Source: Novacetimonas maltaceti (GTDB lineage Bacteria; Pseudomonadota; Alphaproteobacteria; Acetobacterales; Acetobacteraceae). Taken from it: DNA of 52,360 bases. The position numbers and the translations under genes are program-made. The notes under the pieces were generated by a model. It had not been told where the DNA came from. It searched no databases and saw only the letters and a program-made list of their open reading frames with translations. Below, in pieces: positions 8,093-16,453 of the stretch (position 1 is its first letter; the number at the start of each line of letters is the position of its first letter). Location: assembly GCF_002906255.1 (NCBI RefSeq), contig NZ_POTC01000021.1, forward strand, positions 1-52,360, in the 5' to 3' direction.

Positions 8093-9169
8093 CTATTCGG
8101 CAAAGATGTCCGGCGGACTGTCGGCCCGCAGGCTGCGGCCCAGCGCATGACCAAGGCGCGCGGCATCCGACGGCGCGCCACTGATGGAGCGCTTGAGCAG
8201 GAAGGTCCCGTCCTCCCGCGCGACAAGGCCCGTCAGGTGCAGTTCCGGCGCGCCACCGGCCACCACCGGGATCAGGCGCGCATACCCGCCGATCGGCGTG
8301 CGGCACGACCCGTCCAGTTCCGCAAGCAGCGCACGTTCCGCCGTGGCGACGGCCCGGGCCTCGTAATCCTCGATCGCGGCGAGGAGTTCGCGCAGTTCGA
8401 CATCGCTTTCGCGCACCGTGACACCCACGATCCCCTGCCCCGCGGCAGGCACCATGATGGTGGGATCGAGGATGACGTCGGCGCGGTCCTCCATCCCGAG
8501 GCGGCGCAGACCCGCCAGCGCCAGCAGGGTGGCGTCGCACTGCCGCGCCGCCAGCTTGTCGAGGCGCGTCTGCACATTGCCGCGCAGCAGGCCGAATCTC
8601 AGGTCGGGACGGACATGCAGCATCTGCGCCTGCCGCCGGACCGACGCACATCCCACCAGCGCGCCGGGCGCCAGCGCGGAATATGGGTCCATCGGGTCGG
8701 GCGTGGGGCAGTCGGGGCCAAGGATCAGCACATCGCGCGCGTCCTCGCGCCGCAGGGTGCATGCCAGCACCAGACCCGGCGGCAGCGTCGTCTCCAGGTC
8801 CTTGAGGCTGTGGACCGCGAAATCGATCCGCCCGTCGAGCAGGGCTTCATGAATTTCCTTGGCGAACAGCCCCTTGCCGCCGATTTCCGCCAGCTTGCGG
8901 TTCAGCACCTGGTCACCCGTGGTGCTGATCTGGTGTTCCTGGAACGCGCCCATGTCGCGCAGGACCGGGCAGAAGCGCGTCAGCACCGTCAGGAACGCGC
9001 GCGTCTGCACGAGCGCAAGCGGGGACGCGCGCGTTCCCACCTTCAGCGGCAACTGCCGGCGGTGCGGTTCGGCGCGGGGGGCGTCCTTTCGCTGGCGTGC
9101 AGCGGCCTCGGCCGCGACTTTCTGCAGCGCGGACGACGGAGCGGGGGCGGAAGACTTTGCGAAATCCAT
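8093..9169 (-). CDS. hemC: Hydroxymethylbilane synthase (porphobilinogen deaminase)
   Basis: HemC polymerises four porphobilinogens into hydroxymethylbilane on a dipyrromethane cofactor. In the 358-residue protein the cofactor-bearing cysteine is C289 (DGSCRTPIGG). Other family motifs are KVGTRASPLALVQT (43-56), AEIGGKGLFAKEI (94-106) and FAVHSLKD (117-124). The first 42 residues are an Ala/Arg-rich extension not normally present; the enzyme core would fit about 315 residues, so a later start is possible, but I see no better one. Divergent from tsaD with a 71-nt spacer, a layout common in alphaproteobacteria. Confidence 0.95.
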   Translation of the reverse strand: MDFAKSSAPAPSSALQKVAAEAAARQRKDAPRAEPHRRQLPLKVGTRASPLALVQTRAFLTVLTRFCPVLRDMGAFQEHQISTTGDQVLNRKLAEIGGKGLFAKEIHEALLDGRIDFAVHSLKDLETTLPPGLVLACTLRREDARDVLILGPDCPTPDPMDPYSALAPGALVGCASVRRQAQMLHVRPDLRFGLLRGNVQTRLDKLAARQCDATLLALAGLRRLGMEDRADVILDPTIMVPAAGQGIVGVTVRESDVELRELLAAIEDYEARAVATAERALLAELDGSCRTPIGGYARLIPVVAGGAPELHLTGLVAREDGTFLLKRSISGAPSDAARLGHALGRSLRADSPPDIFAE

Positions 9170-9240
9170 ATCGCGTGTCTATTACCCCATCGCGATAAAG
9201 GAAAGATGACATTCGCCCCGAACGGACGGTATTTTGCACG

Positions 9241-10350
9241 ATGAGCCAGCGCCCAGCCCCCGCACCCGACCTGCCATCACCCGTGCTGGCGATTGAATCT
9301 TCCTGCGATGACACGGCCTGCGCCATCGTGGCCGCCGACGGCACCATCATGGCAGAGGCGACATTAACGCAATCCGGCCATGTGCCATTCGGCGGGGTCG
9401 TGCCCGAAATTGCCGCCCGCGCGCACCTTGGCGCGCTGCCCGCGCTGGTGCGCGACGTGCTGGACCGGGCCGGGATGCGGCCGGGCGATGTCGGCGCGGT
9501 TGCCGCAAGCTGTGGCCCCGGCCTGATCGGGGGGCTGATCGTTGGCGCGAACTTCGCCAAGGGCCTCGCCCTTGCGGTGGGTCGCCCGTTCATTGCCGTC
9601 AACCATATCGAGGCCCATGCCCTGACGGCCCGCCTGCCCGGCATCACGCCCGACGGCGCGCCGTTCCCCTACCTCCTGCTGCTGGTCTCCGGCGGGCATT
9701 GCCAGTGCATCGCGGTCGAGGGCGTGGGCCGGTACCGCAGGCTGGGGGGCACGATCGACGACGCGGCGGGCGAGGCGTTTGACAAGGTGGCCAAGATGCT
9801 CGGCCTTGGCTGGCCCGGCGGCCCGGCGGTCGAGGCCCTGGCGCGGCAGGGCGACCCGACCGCCTTTGCCCTGCCGCGCCCGCTGATGGGGCGGGCGGGA
9901 TGCGATTTCTCCTTTTCCGGCCTGAAAACGGCGGTGGCGCAGAAACTTGCCCCCCATGACCGCGCGGCCCTGCCACATGACGTCGCGGCGGGACTGGCGG
10001 CGAGTTTCCAGATGGCGGTCAGCGATATCGTGGCCGACCGAATCGAACATGCGCTGGACATGATGCCCGATGCGCGCGGACTGGTCGCGGCGGGCGGGGT
10101 GGCTGCGAATACGGCCCTGCGCGCGCGCCTGACCGGCATCGCGCAGGCGCGTGGCCTGCCGTTCGCGGCCCCGCCGCTGCGGCTGTGCACGGACAATGCG
10201 GTCATGGTGGCCTGGGCCGCGATCGAGACGATGCGAGAGGCGGCGTCCCGCAACCTGCCCATCCCCGACGACATCGCCCTGCGCCCGCGCCCGCGCTGGC
10301 CGCTGTCGGACATGGCCGCGCGCTTCGCCCCGGCCGGCGTCACCGCCTGA
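9241..10350 (+). CDS. tsaD: tRNA N6-adenosine threonylcarbamoyltransferase
   Basis: TsaD transfers the threonylcarbamoyl group to A37 of ANN-decoding tRNAs (t6A), working with TsaB, TsaE and TsaC elsewhere in the genome. The 369-residue protein has an ASKHA-type ATP fold with LAIESSCDDTACAIV (16-30), the metal-binding NHIEAH (H122, H126), the LVSGGHCQC loop and the C-terminal LCTDNAVMVAW. Length and motifs are normal. It is followed by gpsA after 99 nt in the same direction. Confidence 0.96.
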   Translation: MSQRPAPAPDLPSPVLAIESSCDDTACAIVAADGTIMAEATLTQSGHVPFGGVVPEIAARAHLGALPALVRDVLDRAGMRPGDVGAVAASCGPGLIGGLIVGANFAKGLALAVGRPFIAVNHIEAHALTARLPGITPDGAPFPYLLLLVSGGHCQCIAVEGVGRYRRLGGTIDDAAGEAFDKVAKMLGLGWPGGPAVEALARQGDPTAFALPRPLMGRAGCDFSFSGLKTAVAQKLAPHDRAALPHDVAAGLAASFQMAVSDIVADRIEHALDMMPDARGLVAAGGVAANTALRARLTGIAQARGLPFAAPPLRLCTDNAVMVAWAAIETMREAASRNLPIPDDIALRPRPRWPLSDMAARFAPAGVTA

Positions 10351-10449
10351 GACACGTCCGGCCGGGCCGGTTTCTCCACGCTTGCATGGGGGCCACGTTC
10401 AGGCGCATGCCAGTGCGGTCATGATACGCCACGACAGGAGCACACGGGC

Positions 10450-11427
10450 ATGAACAGCGCGCATATCGCCGTCATCGGCGCGGGGGCATGGGGCATCGCG
10501 CTTGCCATACAGGCGGCGCGGGCGGGCGGGCATGTGCACCTGTGGGCGCGCCGGGCCGAACCGCTGCCGGACACGCGCACCCTGTCGCGCCTGCCTGACG
10601 CGCCGCTGCCTGATCGCGTCACCCTGTCCACCGAAATGCCGGTACGCGCCGATGCGATTCTCCTTGCCGTGCCGACGCAGCACCTGCGCGGCGTGTGCGC
10701 GCGGGTGCCGCCGATCGCGCCGATGATCGCATGCTGCAAGGGGGTCGAGCTTGCGACCGGGCTGCTGCCAACCGAAATCATGGCGCAGGTCCATCCCGGC
10801 GTGGCGCACGGGGTGCTGTCCGGCCCGAACTTCGCCCACGAAATCGCCCGTGGCCTGCCCGCCGCCTCCGTCCTTGCCTGCGCCGACGCGCGACAGGCCC
10901 GCGCATTGGCCGACCTGCTGACGACGCCGTCATTCCGCCTGTATGCCAGCGACGACCCCACCGGGGTGCAGGTCGGGGGGGCGGCGAAAAACGTCATCGC
11001 CATCGCCGCAGGCGCGACGATCGGCGCGGGACTTGGCGAAAATGCGCGCGCCGCCCTGATCACCCGCAGCCTTGCCGAACTCGGCCGCCTGTCGCATGCG
11101 CTGGGCGGCCGGGCGGAAACGCTGTCGGGACTGGCGGGAATCGGGGACCTGATCCTGACCTGCACGGGGGCGGCGTCGCGCAACTCCACGCTGGGGCTGG
11201 CGCTGGGCCGGGGCAGGACGCTGGAGCAGGCCCTGACGCAGGGCGGCGGAGTCGTGGAAGGGGTGACCACTGCGCCCGCTCTGCTTGCCCTCGCCCGTGC
11301 ACGGGGGGTCTGCGTCCCGATCATCGAGACCGTGGCCATGCTGCTGGCGGGGGAGATCGACCTTGCGGCCGCGCGCACGCGCCTGATGAGCCGCCCGGTA
11401 GGACAGGAGTTCCACGCAACCGCGTGA
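10450..11427 (+). CDS. gpsA: Glycerol-3-phosphate dehydrogenase [NAD(P)+]
   Basis: GpsA reduces dihydroxyacetone phosphate to sn-glycerol-3-phosphate for phospholipid synthesis. The 325-residue protein begins with a Rossmann dinucleotide motif IAVIGAGAWGIALA (6-19). Family motifs follow: SGPNFAHEIARGLPA, a KNVIAIAAG catalytic-lysine segment and RNSTLGLALGRG near the C-terminus. A clear Shine-Dalgarno (AGGAG, 10436-10440) lies 9 nt before the ATG. The tsaD-gpsA order is conserved in related bacteria. Confidence 0.95.
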   Translation: MNSAHIAVIGAGAWGIALAIQAARAGGHVHLWARRAEPLPDTRTLSRLPDAPLPDRVTLSTEMPVRADAILLAVPTQHLRGVCARVPPIAPMIACCKGVELATGLLPTEIMAQVHPGVAHGVLSGPNFAHEIARGLPAASVLACADARQARALADLLTTPSFRLYASDDPTGVQVGGAAKNVIAIAAGATIGAGLGENARAALITRSLAELGRLSHALGGRAETLSGLAGIGDLILTCTGAASRNSTLGLALGRGRTLEQALTQGGGVVEGVTTAPALLALARARGVCVPIIETVAMLLAGEIDLAAARTRLMSRPVGQEFHATA

Positions 11428-11492
11428 CGCATGGCGCCGCCGGACGCGGCCATGCCATGTTACGGGGCTTTTACACAGATCTCCCATGCAAT

Positions 11493-11515
11493 CCCCTGCC
11501 TTCGCGTGGCAGGGG
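11493..11515 (+). terminator. Possible terminator after gpsA
   Basis: An 8-bp perfect stem cccctgcc/ggcagggg (11493-11500 with 11508-11515, 7-nt loop) lies 65 nt past gpsA. The following sequence (tcttgact) has only a weak T content, so termination is plausible rather than clear. A TTGACT hexamer at 11518-11523 could serve the next gene, but no convincing -10 box follows. Confidence 0.4.
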
Positions 11516-11599
11516 TCTTGACTGCGGGGGGCGAATATTCGCCTATCCCCAAAGGCCCCTGGCCATGCCGCATCCCTCTTCCAAGCCCGAGCAATTCCC

Positions 11600-12085
11600 A
11601 TGACCTGTGCGTATGACTTCACGTTGCCCGCCCTGAGCGGAGAGCCGATCGACCTTTCCACCCTGCGTGGCAAGCCGATCCTGATTGTCAACACGGCATC
11701 GAAATGTGGCTTCACCCCCCAGTATGAGGGGTTGCAGGGACTGTGGACGACATGGCGCAGCCATGACCTGATGGTGATTGGCGTGCCGTCTAACGATTTC
11801 GGCGCGCAGGAACCCGGCACAGCGCAGGAAATCGGCGCATTCTGCGAACGCAACTACCATGTCACCTTCCCGCTTGCGGCGAAAAGCCACGTGCGCGGGC
11901 CGCAGGCGATCCCGCTGTTCCGCTGGCTGGCGCAGCAGGGCGGCTTCCTCGCGCGGCCACGATGGAATTTCTACAAATACCTGATCGGGCGCGACGGCAC
12001 GCTGGTGAACTGGTTTTCGTCCATCACCTCGCCCGAATCACGCCGGGTCCGCATGGCGGTCGAACGCGCCGTCATGGACCACTGA
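11600..12085 (+). CDS. Glutathione peroxidase family protein (cysteine type)
   Basis: The 161-residue protein reduces peroxides using glutathione or thioredoxin. The catalytic tetrad is visible: C36 in NTASKCGFTP, Q70 in SNDFGAQEPG, and W122/N123 in PRWNFYKYLI. Cysteine replaces selenocysteine, as in nearly all bacterial members (BtuE/Gpo group). There is no signal peptide, so it is cytosolic. Glutathione synthetase is encoded about 22 kb away in this window, so the thiol should be available. The true reductant cannot be told from sequence. Confidence 0.92.
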   Translation: MTCAYDFTLPALSGEPIDLSTLRGKPILIVNTASKCGFTPQYEGLQGLWTTWRSHDLMVIGVPSNDFGAQEPGTAQEIGAFCERNYHVTFPLAAKSHVRGPQAIPLFRWLAQQGGFLARPRWNFYKYLIGRDGTLVNWFSSITSPESRRVRMAVERAVMDH

Positions 12086-12121
12086 TGGCGCCATCACCGC
12101 GCGGCCACGGGTGCGGCGCAC

Positions 12122-13690
12122 GTGCTTAGGGGGTTCCTGACGGTTGGCGGCTGGACCATGCTCAGCCGCATCCTCGGGCTTGTGCGCGACCAGTTGCTGG
12201 CCGCGCTGATGGGGGTGGGGCCGGTCCAGGACGCCTACCAGATCGCCTTTCGCCTGCCCAACATGTTCCGCCGCCTGTTTGGCGAAGGCGCGCTCAACGC
12301 CGCGTTCGTGCCGCTGTTCTCCTCCCTGCTGGCAACGGAAGGGCGCGAACCCGCCCGCCGCTTCGCCAACGAGACGCTGAGCGTGCTGATTGCGTGGCTG
12401 ACGCTGCTGATGGTGCTGGGCGAAATCTTCATGCCCGGCGTGCTGCGACTGCTGGCCCCCGGCTTCGCCCATGACGGGGTGCGCGACACGCTCGCCGTCT
12501 CGCTCAGTCGCATCACCTTCCCCTACCTCGTGCTGATCTGCGGGGCGGCGCTGGTGTCGGGCGTGCTCAACGGCATGCACCATTTCGGCGTAGCGGCGGC
12601 GGCGTATGTCAGCTTCAACGTCGTGGGAATCGCCGCCATACTGCTTCTGCCGCCCTATGTCGGCGGCGTGGCCCCCGCCGCCGCATGGGGGGTGACGGCG
12701 TCGGGCGTGATCCAGTTCGCCATCCTGCTGTTCGCGCTGCACCGCGCGGGCATGACGCTGCACCCGGTGGTGCCGTGCGTAACGCCGCGCATCCGCCTGC
12801 TGCTCGGGCGCATGGCGGTGGGGCTGGTGGGCAGCGGCATCACGCAGATCAACCTGATGATCGACACCATCATCGCCACCCTGCTGCCGGCGGGCAGCGT
12901 GTCGCTGATGTATTTCGCCGACCGCGTGAACCAGTTGCCTCTTGGCGTGCTGGGCGCTGCGGCGGGAACGACGCTGCTGCCGGTGCTGACCCGCCACCTT
13001 GCGCGTGGCGAACTGGACGACGCGCACGCCATCCATAACCGCGCCATCGAATATGCGCTGGTCCTGACGCTGCCCGCGACGCTGGGGCTGATCCTTGTCG
13101 CGGACCCGGTGATGATGACGCTGTTCGGGCACGGGTCGTTTTCCGCCCATGATGCCGTGATGTCGGCGCAGTCGCTGCGTGCCTATGCGCTGGGGCTGCC
13201 GGCGTTCGTGATGGTCAAGGTGCTCTCCCCCGGGTTTTTCGCCCGTGGCGATACCCGCACCCCGGTCATCATCGGGCTGGGCACCCTTGCGCTCAACCTC
13301 GTGCTCAACCTGATGTTCATGCACCCGCTGGCCCATGTCGGCCCGCCACTGGCCAGCAGCCTCGCCGCCATCGTCAACGTGGTCGTGCTGGGCGCGATCC
13401 TGCTGCGCAGCGGTGCGATGCGGCTTACGGAAAACCTGATCTCGCGCCTCTCACGCATGAGCGCATGCACCGCCATCATGGCGGTGGTCGTCATGGCCCT
13501 GTGCCAGTGGACGCCGGCAGGGCAGATGATGGACATGACCCGCACGGCACGGACGCTGGTCCTGGGCGCGGTCATGGTGGTGGCGGCGGTTACCTATGGC
13601 GCGGGGCTGCACCTGACGGGCGTGATGGATGGCGGGCGCGTGGCCTCCGCCATTGCGCGGCGGCTGGGCCTGCGCGCCCGGACGCAATAG
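12122..13690 (+). CDS. murJ: Lipid II flippase MurJ
   Basis: MurJ moves lipid-linked peptidoglycan precursor across the inner membrane. The 522-residue protein is a polytopic MOP-superfamily transporter (about 13-14 membrane helices). Conserved landmarks include LSRILGLVRDQLLA (14-27), FRLPNMFRRLFGEGALNAAFVP (in the 42-63 region) and SGITQINLMIDT. GTG at 12122 is chosen because the usual MurJ N-terminus (LRGFLTVGGWT) begins there; no good ribosome binding site is seen. Its start lies 36 nt after the peroxidase gene and mutS follows after 75 nt, so the genes may be co-transcribed. Confidence 0.95.
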   Translation: MLRGFLTVGGWTMLSRILGLVRDQLLAALMGVGPVQDAYQIAFRLPNMFRRLFGEGALNAAFVPLFSSLLATEGREPARRFANETLSVLIAWLTLLMVLGEIFMPGVLRLLAPGFAHDGVRDTLAVSLSRITFPYLVLICGAALVSGVLNGMHHFGVAAAAYVSFNVVGIAAILLLPPYVGGVAPAAAWGVTASGVIQFAILLFALHRAGMTLHPVVPCVTPRIRLLLGRMAVGLVGSGITQINLMIDTIIATLLPAGSVSLMYFADRVNQLPLGVLGAAAGTTLLPVLTRHLARGELDDAHAIHNRAIEYALVLTLPATLGLILVADPVMMTLFGHGSFSAHDAVMSAQSLRAYALGLPAFVMVKVLSPGFFARGDTRTPVIIGLGTLALNLVLNLMFMHPLAHVGPPLASSLAAIVNVVVLGAILLRSGAMRLTENLISRLSRMSACTAIMAVVVMALCQWTPAGQMMDMTRTARTLVLGAVMVVAAVTYGAGLHLTGVMDGGRVASAIARRLGLRARTQ

Positions 13691-13765
13691 CCCCGGCGCC
13701 CTTTTCACCCTGATCGGGATTTGGGGTCTGGAAAATCGCCTGTGGCCTCTTTACACATCCATGCC

Positions 13766-16393
13766 ATGACCATCCCCTCCCCCGAAGGCGCCACACCGGC
13801 CATGGCGCAATGGTTCGCCCTCAAGGCGGAGCATCCCGAAGCCCTGCTGTTCTTCAGGATGGGCGATTTCTACGAACTGTTCTTCGCCGATGCCGAGGCG
13901 GCGGCGGCGGCCCTCGACATCTCGCTGACGGCGCGCGGGACGCATGCAGGCACGCCGATCGCGATGTGCGGCGTGCCGGTCCATGCCGCCCCCGCCTACC
14001 TTGCGCGGCTGATCCGCCGGGGGTTCCGCGTCTCGGTCGCCGAACAGACCGAGGCCCCGCGAAAGGGGCGTGGTGCTGCGAAAGGCCCCCTGCGGCGCGA
14101 GGTCGTGCGGCTGGTGACGCCCGGCACCCTGACGGAGGACGAACTGCTCGAGGCCGGGCGGCAGAACCTTCTGGCCTGCATCGTCGCAGAGCGTGGCGCG
14201 GGGCGGCTGGGTGTTGCGTGGATCGACATTTCCACCGGCCTGTTCGAAACCGCCAGCATCCCGCCCGACGGGCTGTTTGACCTGCTGGGCCGCCTTGACC
14301 CGGCGGAAATCCTGTGCGCCGACGATATCGCGCTGGGCGATTTCGCAGCCCGCCGCGCCCCACCCGTCATCCCCGTGAACGCCGAGGCCGCGCGCCGCCG
14401 CATGGCCGAAACCTTCGGCGCGGCGAGCCTTGACGCATTCGGCACATTTTCCGACGGCGAGGCGATGGCAGGCGCGACCGCCATCGACTACATCCGTCGC
14501 AGCCAGGCGGGGCAACTGCCGCGCCTGTCGCGCCCGCAGCCCCATGACAGCAGCGAGGTCCTTGGCCTTGACCCGGCCACGCGCGCCAGCCTCGACCTGC
14601 TGCGCACGCGCGACGGGGAAAACACCCATACCCTGTTCGCCGCCGTCGATCGCACCGTCAGCGCGGCAGGCAGCCGGATGCTTGGCGAATGGGTCGCGGC
14701 CCCCCTGACGGAAAGCGGGCGCATCACCGCGCGGCAGGACGCATGGACGTGGCTGCTGGACAAGCCGCAGGTGCGCCAGTCCCTGCGTGATGCGCTGCGC
14801 CCCGCCCCGGACGTGGCGCGCGCGCTGGGCCGGCTGTCGCTGGGCCGGGGGCAGCCGCGCGACGCCGCCGCCATCCGCACCGCCCTGTCCACCGCGCGGC
14901 ATGTGGCGCGCATCGTGCGCGAAAGCACGGACATCCCCGCCCTTGTCGCCCGCGCCACAGCCCACCTCGACAAGGCGACGGAGCTTGAGGCCCTGCTGGC
15001 GCGCGCCCTGTCCGACAGCCTGCCCGCGCGGCTGGAGGACGGGGGCGTCATCGCCACCGGATATGACGCCGAACTGGATGGCGAACGTGAACTGCGCGAT
15101 GGCAGCCGCCGTATCATCGCGGCCCTGCAGCAGGAATATGCCGACGAATTCGGCATCTCCAACCTCAAGATCCGCCACCATGCGCAACTGGGTTATGTGA
15201 TCGAGGTGCCATCGGCGGCCTCCGCGCGCATCAAGGGCCGCGAGGACCTGATCCTGCGCCAGGGCACCGCCAGCGCCGCGCGGTTCTCAACCGACCGCCT
15301 CGTCGCCCTCGACCAGCGCATCATCGAGGCGGCGGAACGCGCGGCAACACGCGAACGCGCGCTGTTTGGCGAACTGGTGCAGCGCATCCTCGCCGAACCT
15401 GCCCTGCCGGACATCGCCTCCGCGCTGGCCGTGCTCGACATTGTGCAGTCGTGTGCCGAACTCGCCGGTGGGGGAACATGGTGCCGCGCCGCCATCAGCG
15501 ACGACACCACGTTCGAACTGACCGACTGCCGCCACCCGGTGGTGGAGGCCGCCCTGCCGCGTGACGCGCGCTTCACCCCCAACAGCTGCGACCTGTCGCC
15601 CGACCGCCGCGTCATGCTGCTGACGGGGCCGAACATGGCGGGCAAGTCCACCTTCCTGCGGCAGACGGCGCTGGCGGTCATCCTGGCGCAGGCGGGGCTG
15701 CCTGTCTGCGCGAAGGCCGCGCGCATCGGCATTGTCGATCGCCTGTTTTCCCGCGTGGGGGCGTCGGACGACCTTGCGCGCGGGCGTTCCACCTTCATGG
15801 TGGAAATGACGGAAACGGCAGCCATCCTCAACCAGGCGGGGCCGCGTTCCCTTGTGGTGGTGGACGAGATCGGGCGCGGGACGGCGACCCTCGACGGGCT
15901 GGCGATCGCGTGGGCGGTGCTCGAAGCCATGCACTCGACGCTGCGGTGCCGGGCCATATTCGCAACCCATTTCCACGAACTTTCCGAACTGGCCGAAAGC
16001 CTGCCGCGCCTGTCGCCGCATACCATGAGCGTACGTGAGTGGAAGGGCGAGGTGATCTTCCAGCACGAGGTCATCCCCGGCACCGCGCGGCGTAGCTGGG
16101 GCGTGCATGTCGCACGCCTTGCCGGGGTGCCCGAACCCGTGGTGCGCCGCGCGGGGCGGCTGCTTGCGGGGCTGGAAAAGGAACGTCACGCCGCCGCCCC
16201 CGCCCTGCCTTTGTTCGAGCGGATCGACACGGCCGCCCCCGCGCCGCAGGAGGAAAAGCCCGCGCTGCCGGAAAAAGTGATCGAGATGGTCACCACCCTC
16301 GATCCCGACGAACTGACCCCGCGCGCGGCGCTTGACGCCCTTTACCGGTTAAAAAAACTCCTACATTCCAGTAAGGAACATCTGGACCCGTAA
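13766..16393 (+). CDS. mutS: DNA mismatch repair protein MutS
   Basis: MutS recognises mismatches and starts methyl- or nick-directed repair with MutL. The 875-residue protein has all expected domains. The mismatch-binding N-terminus carries the FFRMGDFYELF motif (Phe-X-Glu wedge in the FYE part). The ATPase domain has Walker A GPNMAGKST (about 620-628), Walker B LVVVDEIGRGT and the ATHFHEL segment. The C-terminal helix DPDELTPRAALDALYRLKKL is the beta-clamp/tetramer region. ATG at 13766 is used because the conserved TPAMAQWFALK follows closely; an in-frame TTG at 13721 would add 15 unconserved residues. glnD follows after 60 nt. Confidence 0.97.
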   Translation: MTIPSPEGATPAMAQWFALKAEHPEALLFFRMGDFYELFFADAEAAAAALDISLTARGTHAGTPIAMCGVPVHAAPAYLARLIRRGFRVSVAEQTEAPRKGRGAAKGPLRREVVRLVTPGTLTEDELLEAGRQNLLACIVAERGAGRLGVAWIDISTGLFETASIPPDGLFDLLGRLDPAEILCADDIALGDFAARRAPPVIPVNAEAARRRMAETFGAASLDAFGTFSDGEAMAGATAIDYIRRSQAGQLPRLSRPQPHDSSEVLGLDPATRASLDLLRTRDGENTHTLFAAVDRTVSAAGSRMLGEWVAAPLTESGRITARQDAWTWLLDKPQVRQSLRDALRPAPDVARALGRLSLGRGQPRDAAAIRTALSTARHVARIVRESTDIPALVARATAHLDKATELEALLARALSDSLPARLEDGGVIATGYDAELDGERELRDGSRRIIAALQQEYADEFGISNLKIRHHAQLGYVIEVPSAASARIKGREDLILRQGTASAARFSTDRLVALDQRIIEAAERAATRERALFGELVQRILAEPALPDIASALAVLDIVQSCAELAGGGTWCRAAISDDTTFELTDCRHPVVEAALPRDARFTPNSCDLSPDRRVMLLTGPNMAGKSTFLRQTALAVILAQAGLPVCAKAARIGIVDRLFSRVGASDDLARGRSTFMVEMTETAAILNQAGPRSLVVVDEIGRGTATLDGLAIAWAVLEAMHSTLRCRAIFATHFHELSELAESLPRLSPHTMSVREWKGEVIFQHEVIPGTARRSWGVHVARLAGVPEPVVRRAGRLLAGLEKERHAAAPALPLFERIDTAAPAPQEEKPALPEKVIEMVTTLDPDELTPRAALDALYRLKKLLHSSKEHLDP

Positions 16394-16453
16394 CTGCAAA
16401 GACCGGCACACTCGTCCGGCCCATTCGCCCCAAAGGACGCCGATCATACCCCG

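Noticed and set aside
12038-13336. 432-codon frame on the minus strand across murJ
   Set aside because: MurJ on the plus strand has full family motifs; the antisense product is a low-complexity His/Arg/Gln sequence.
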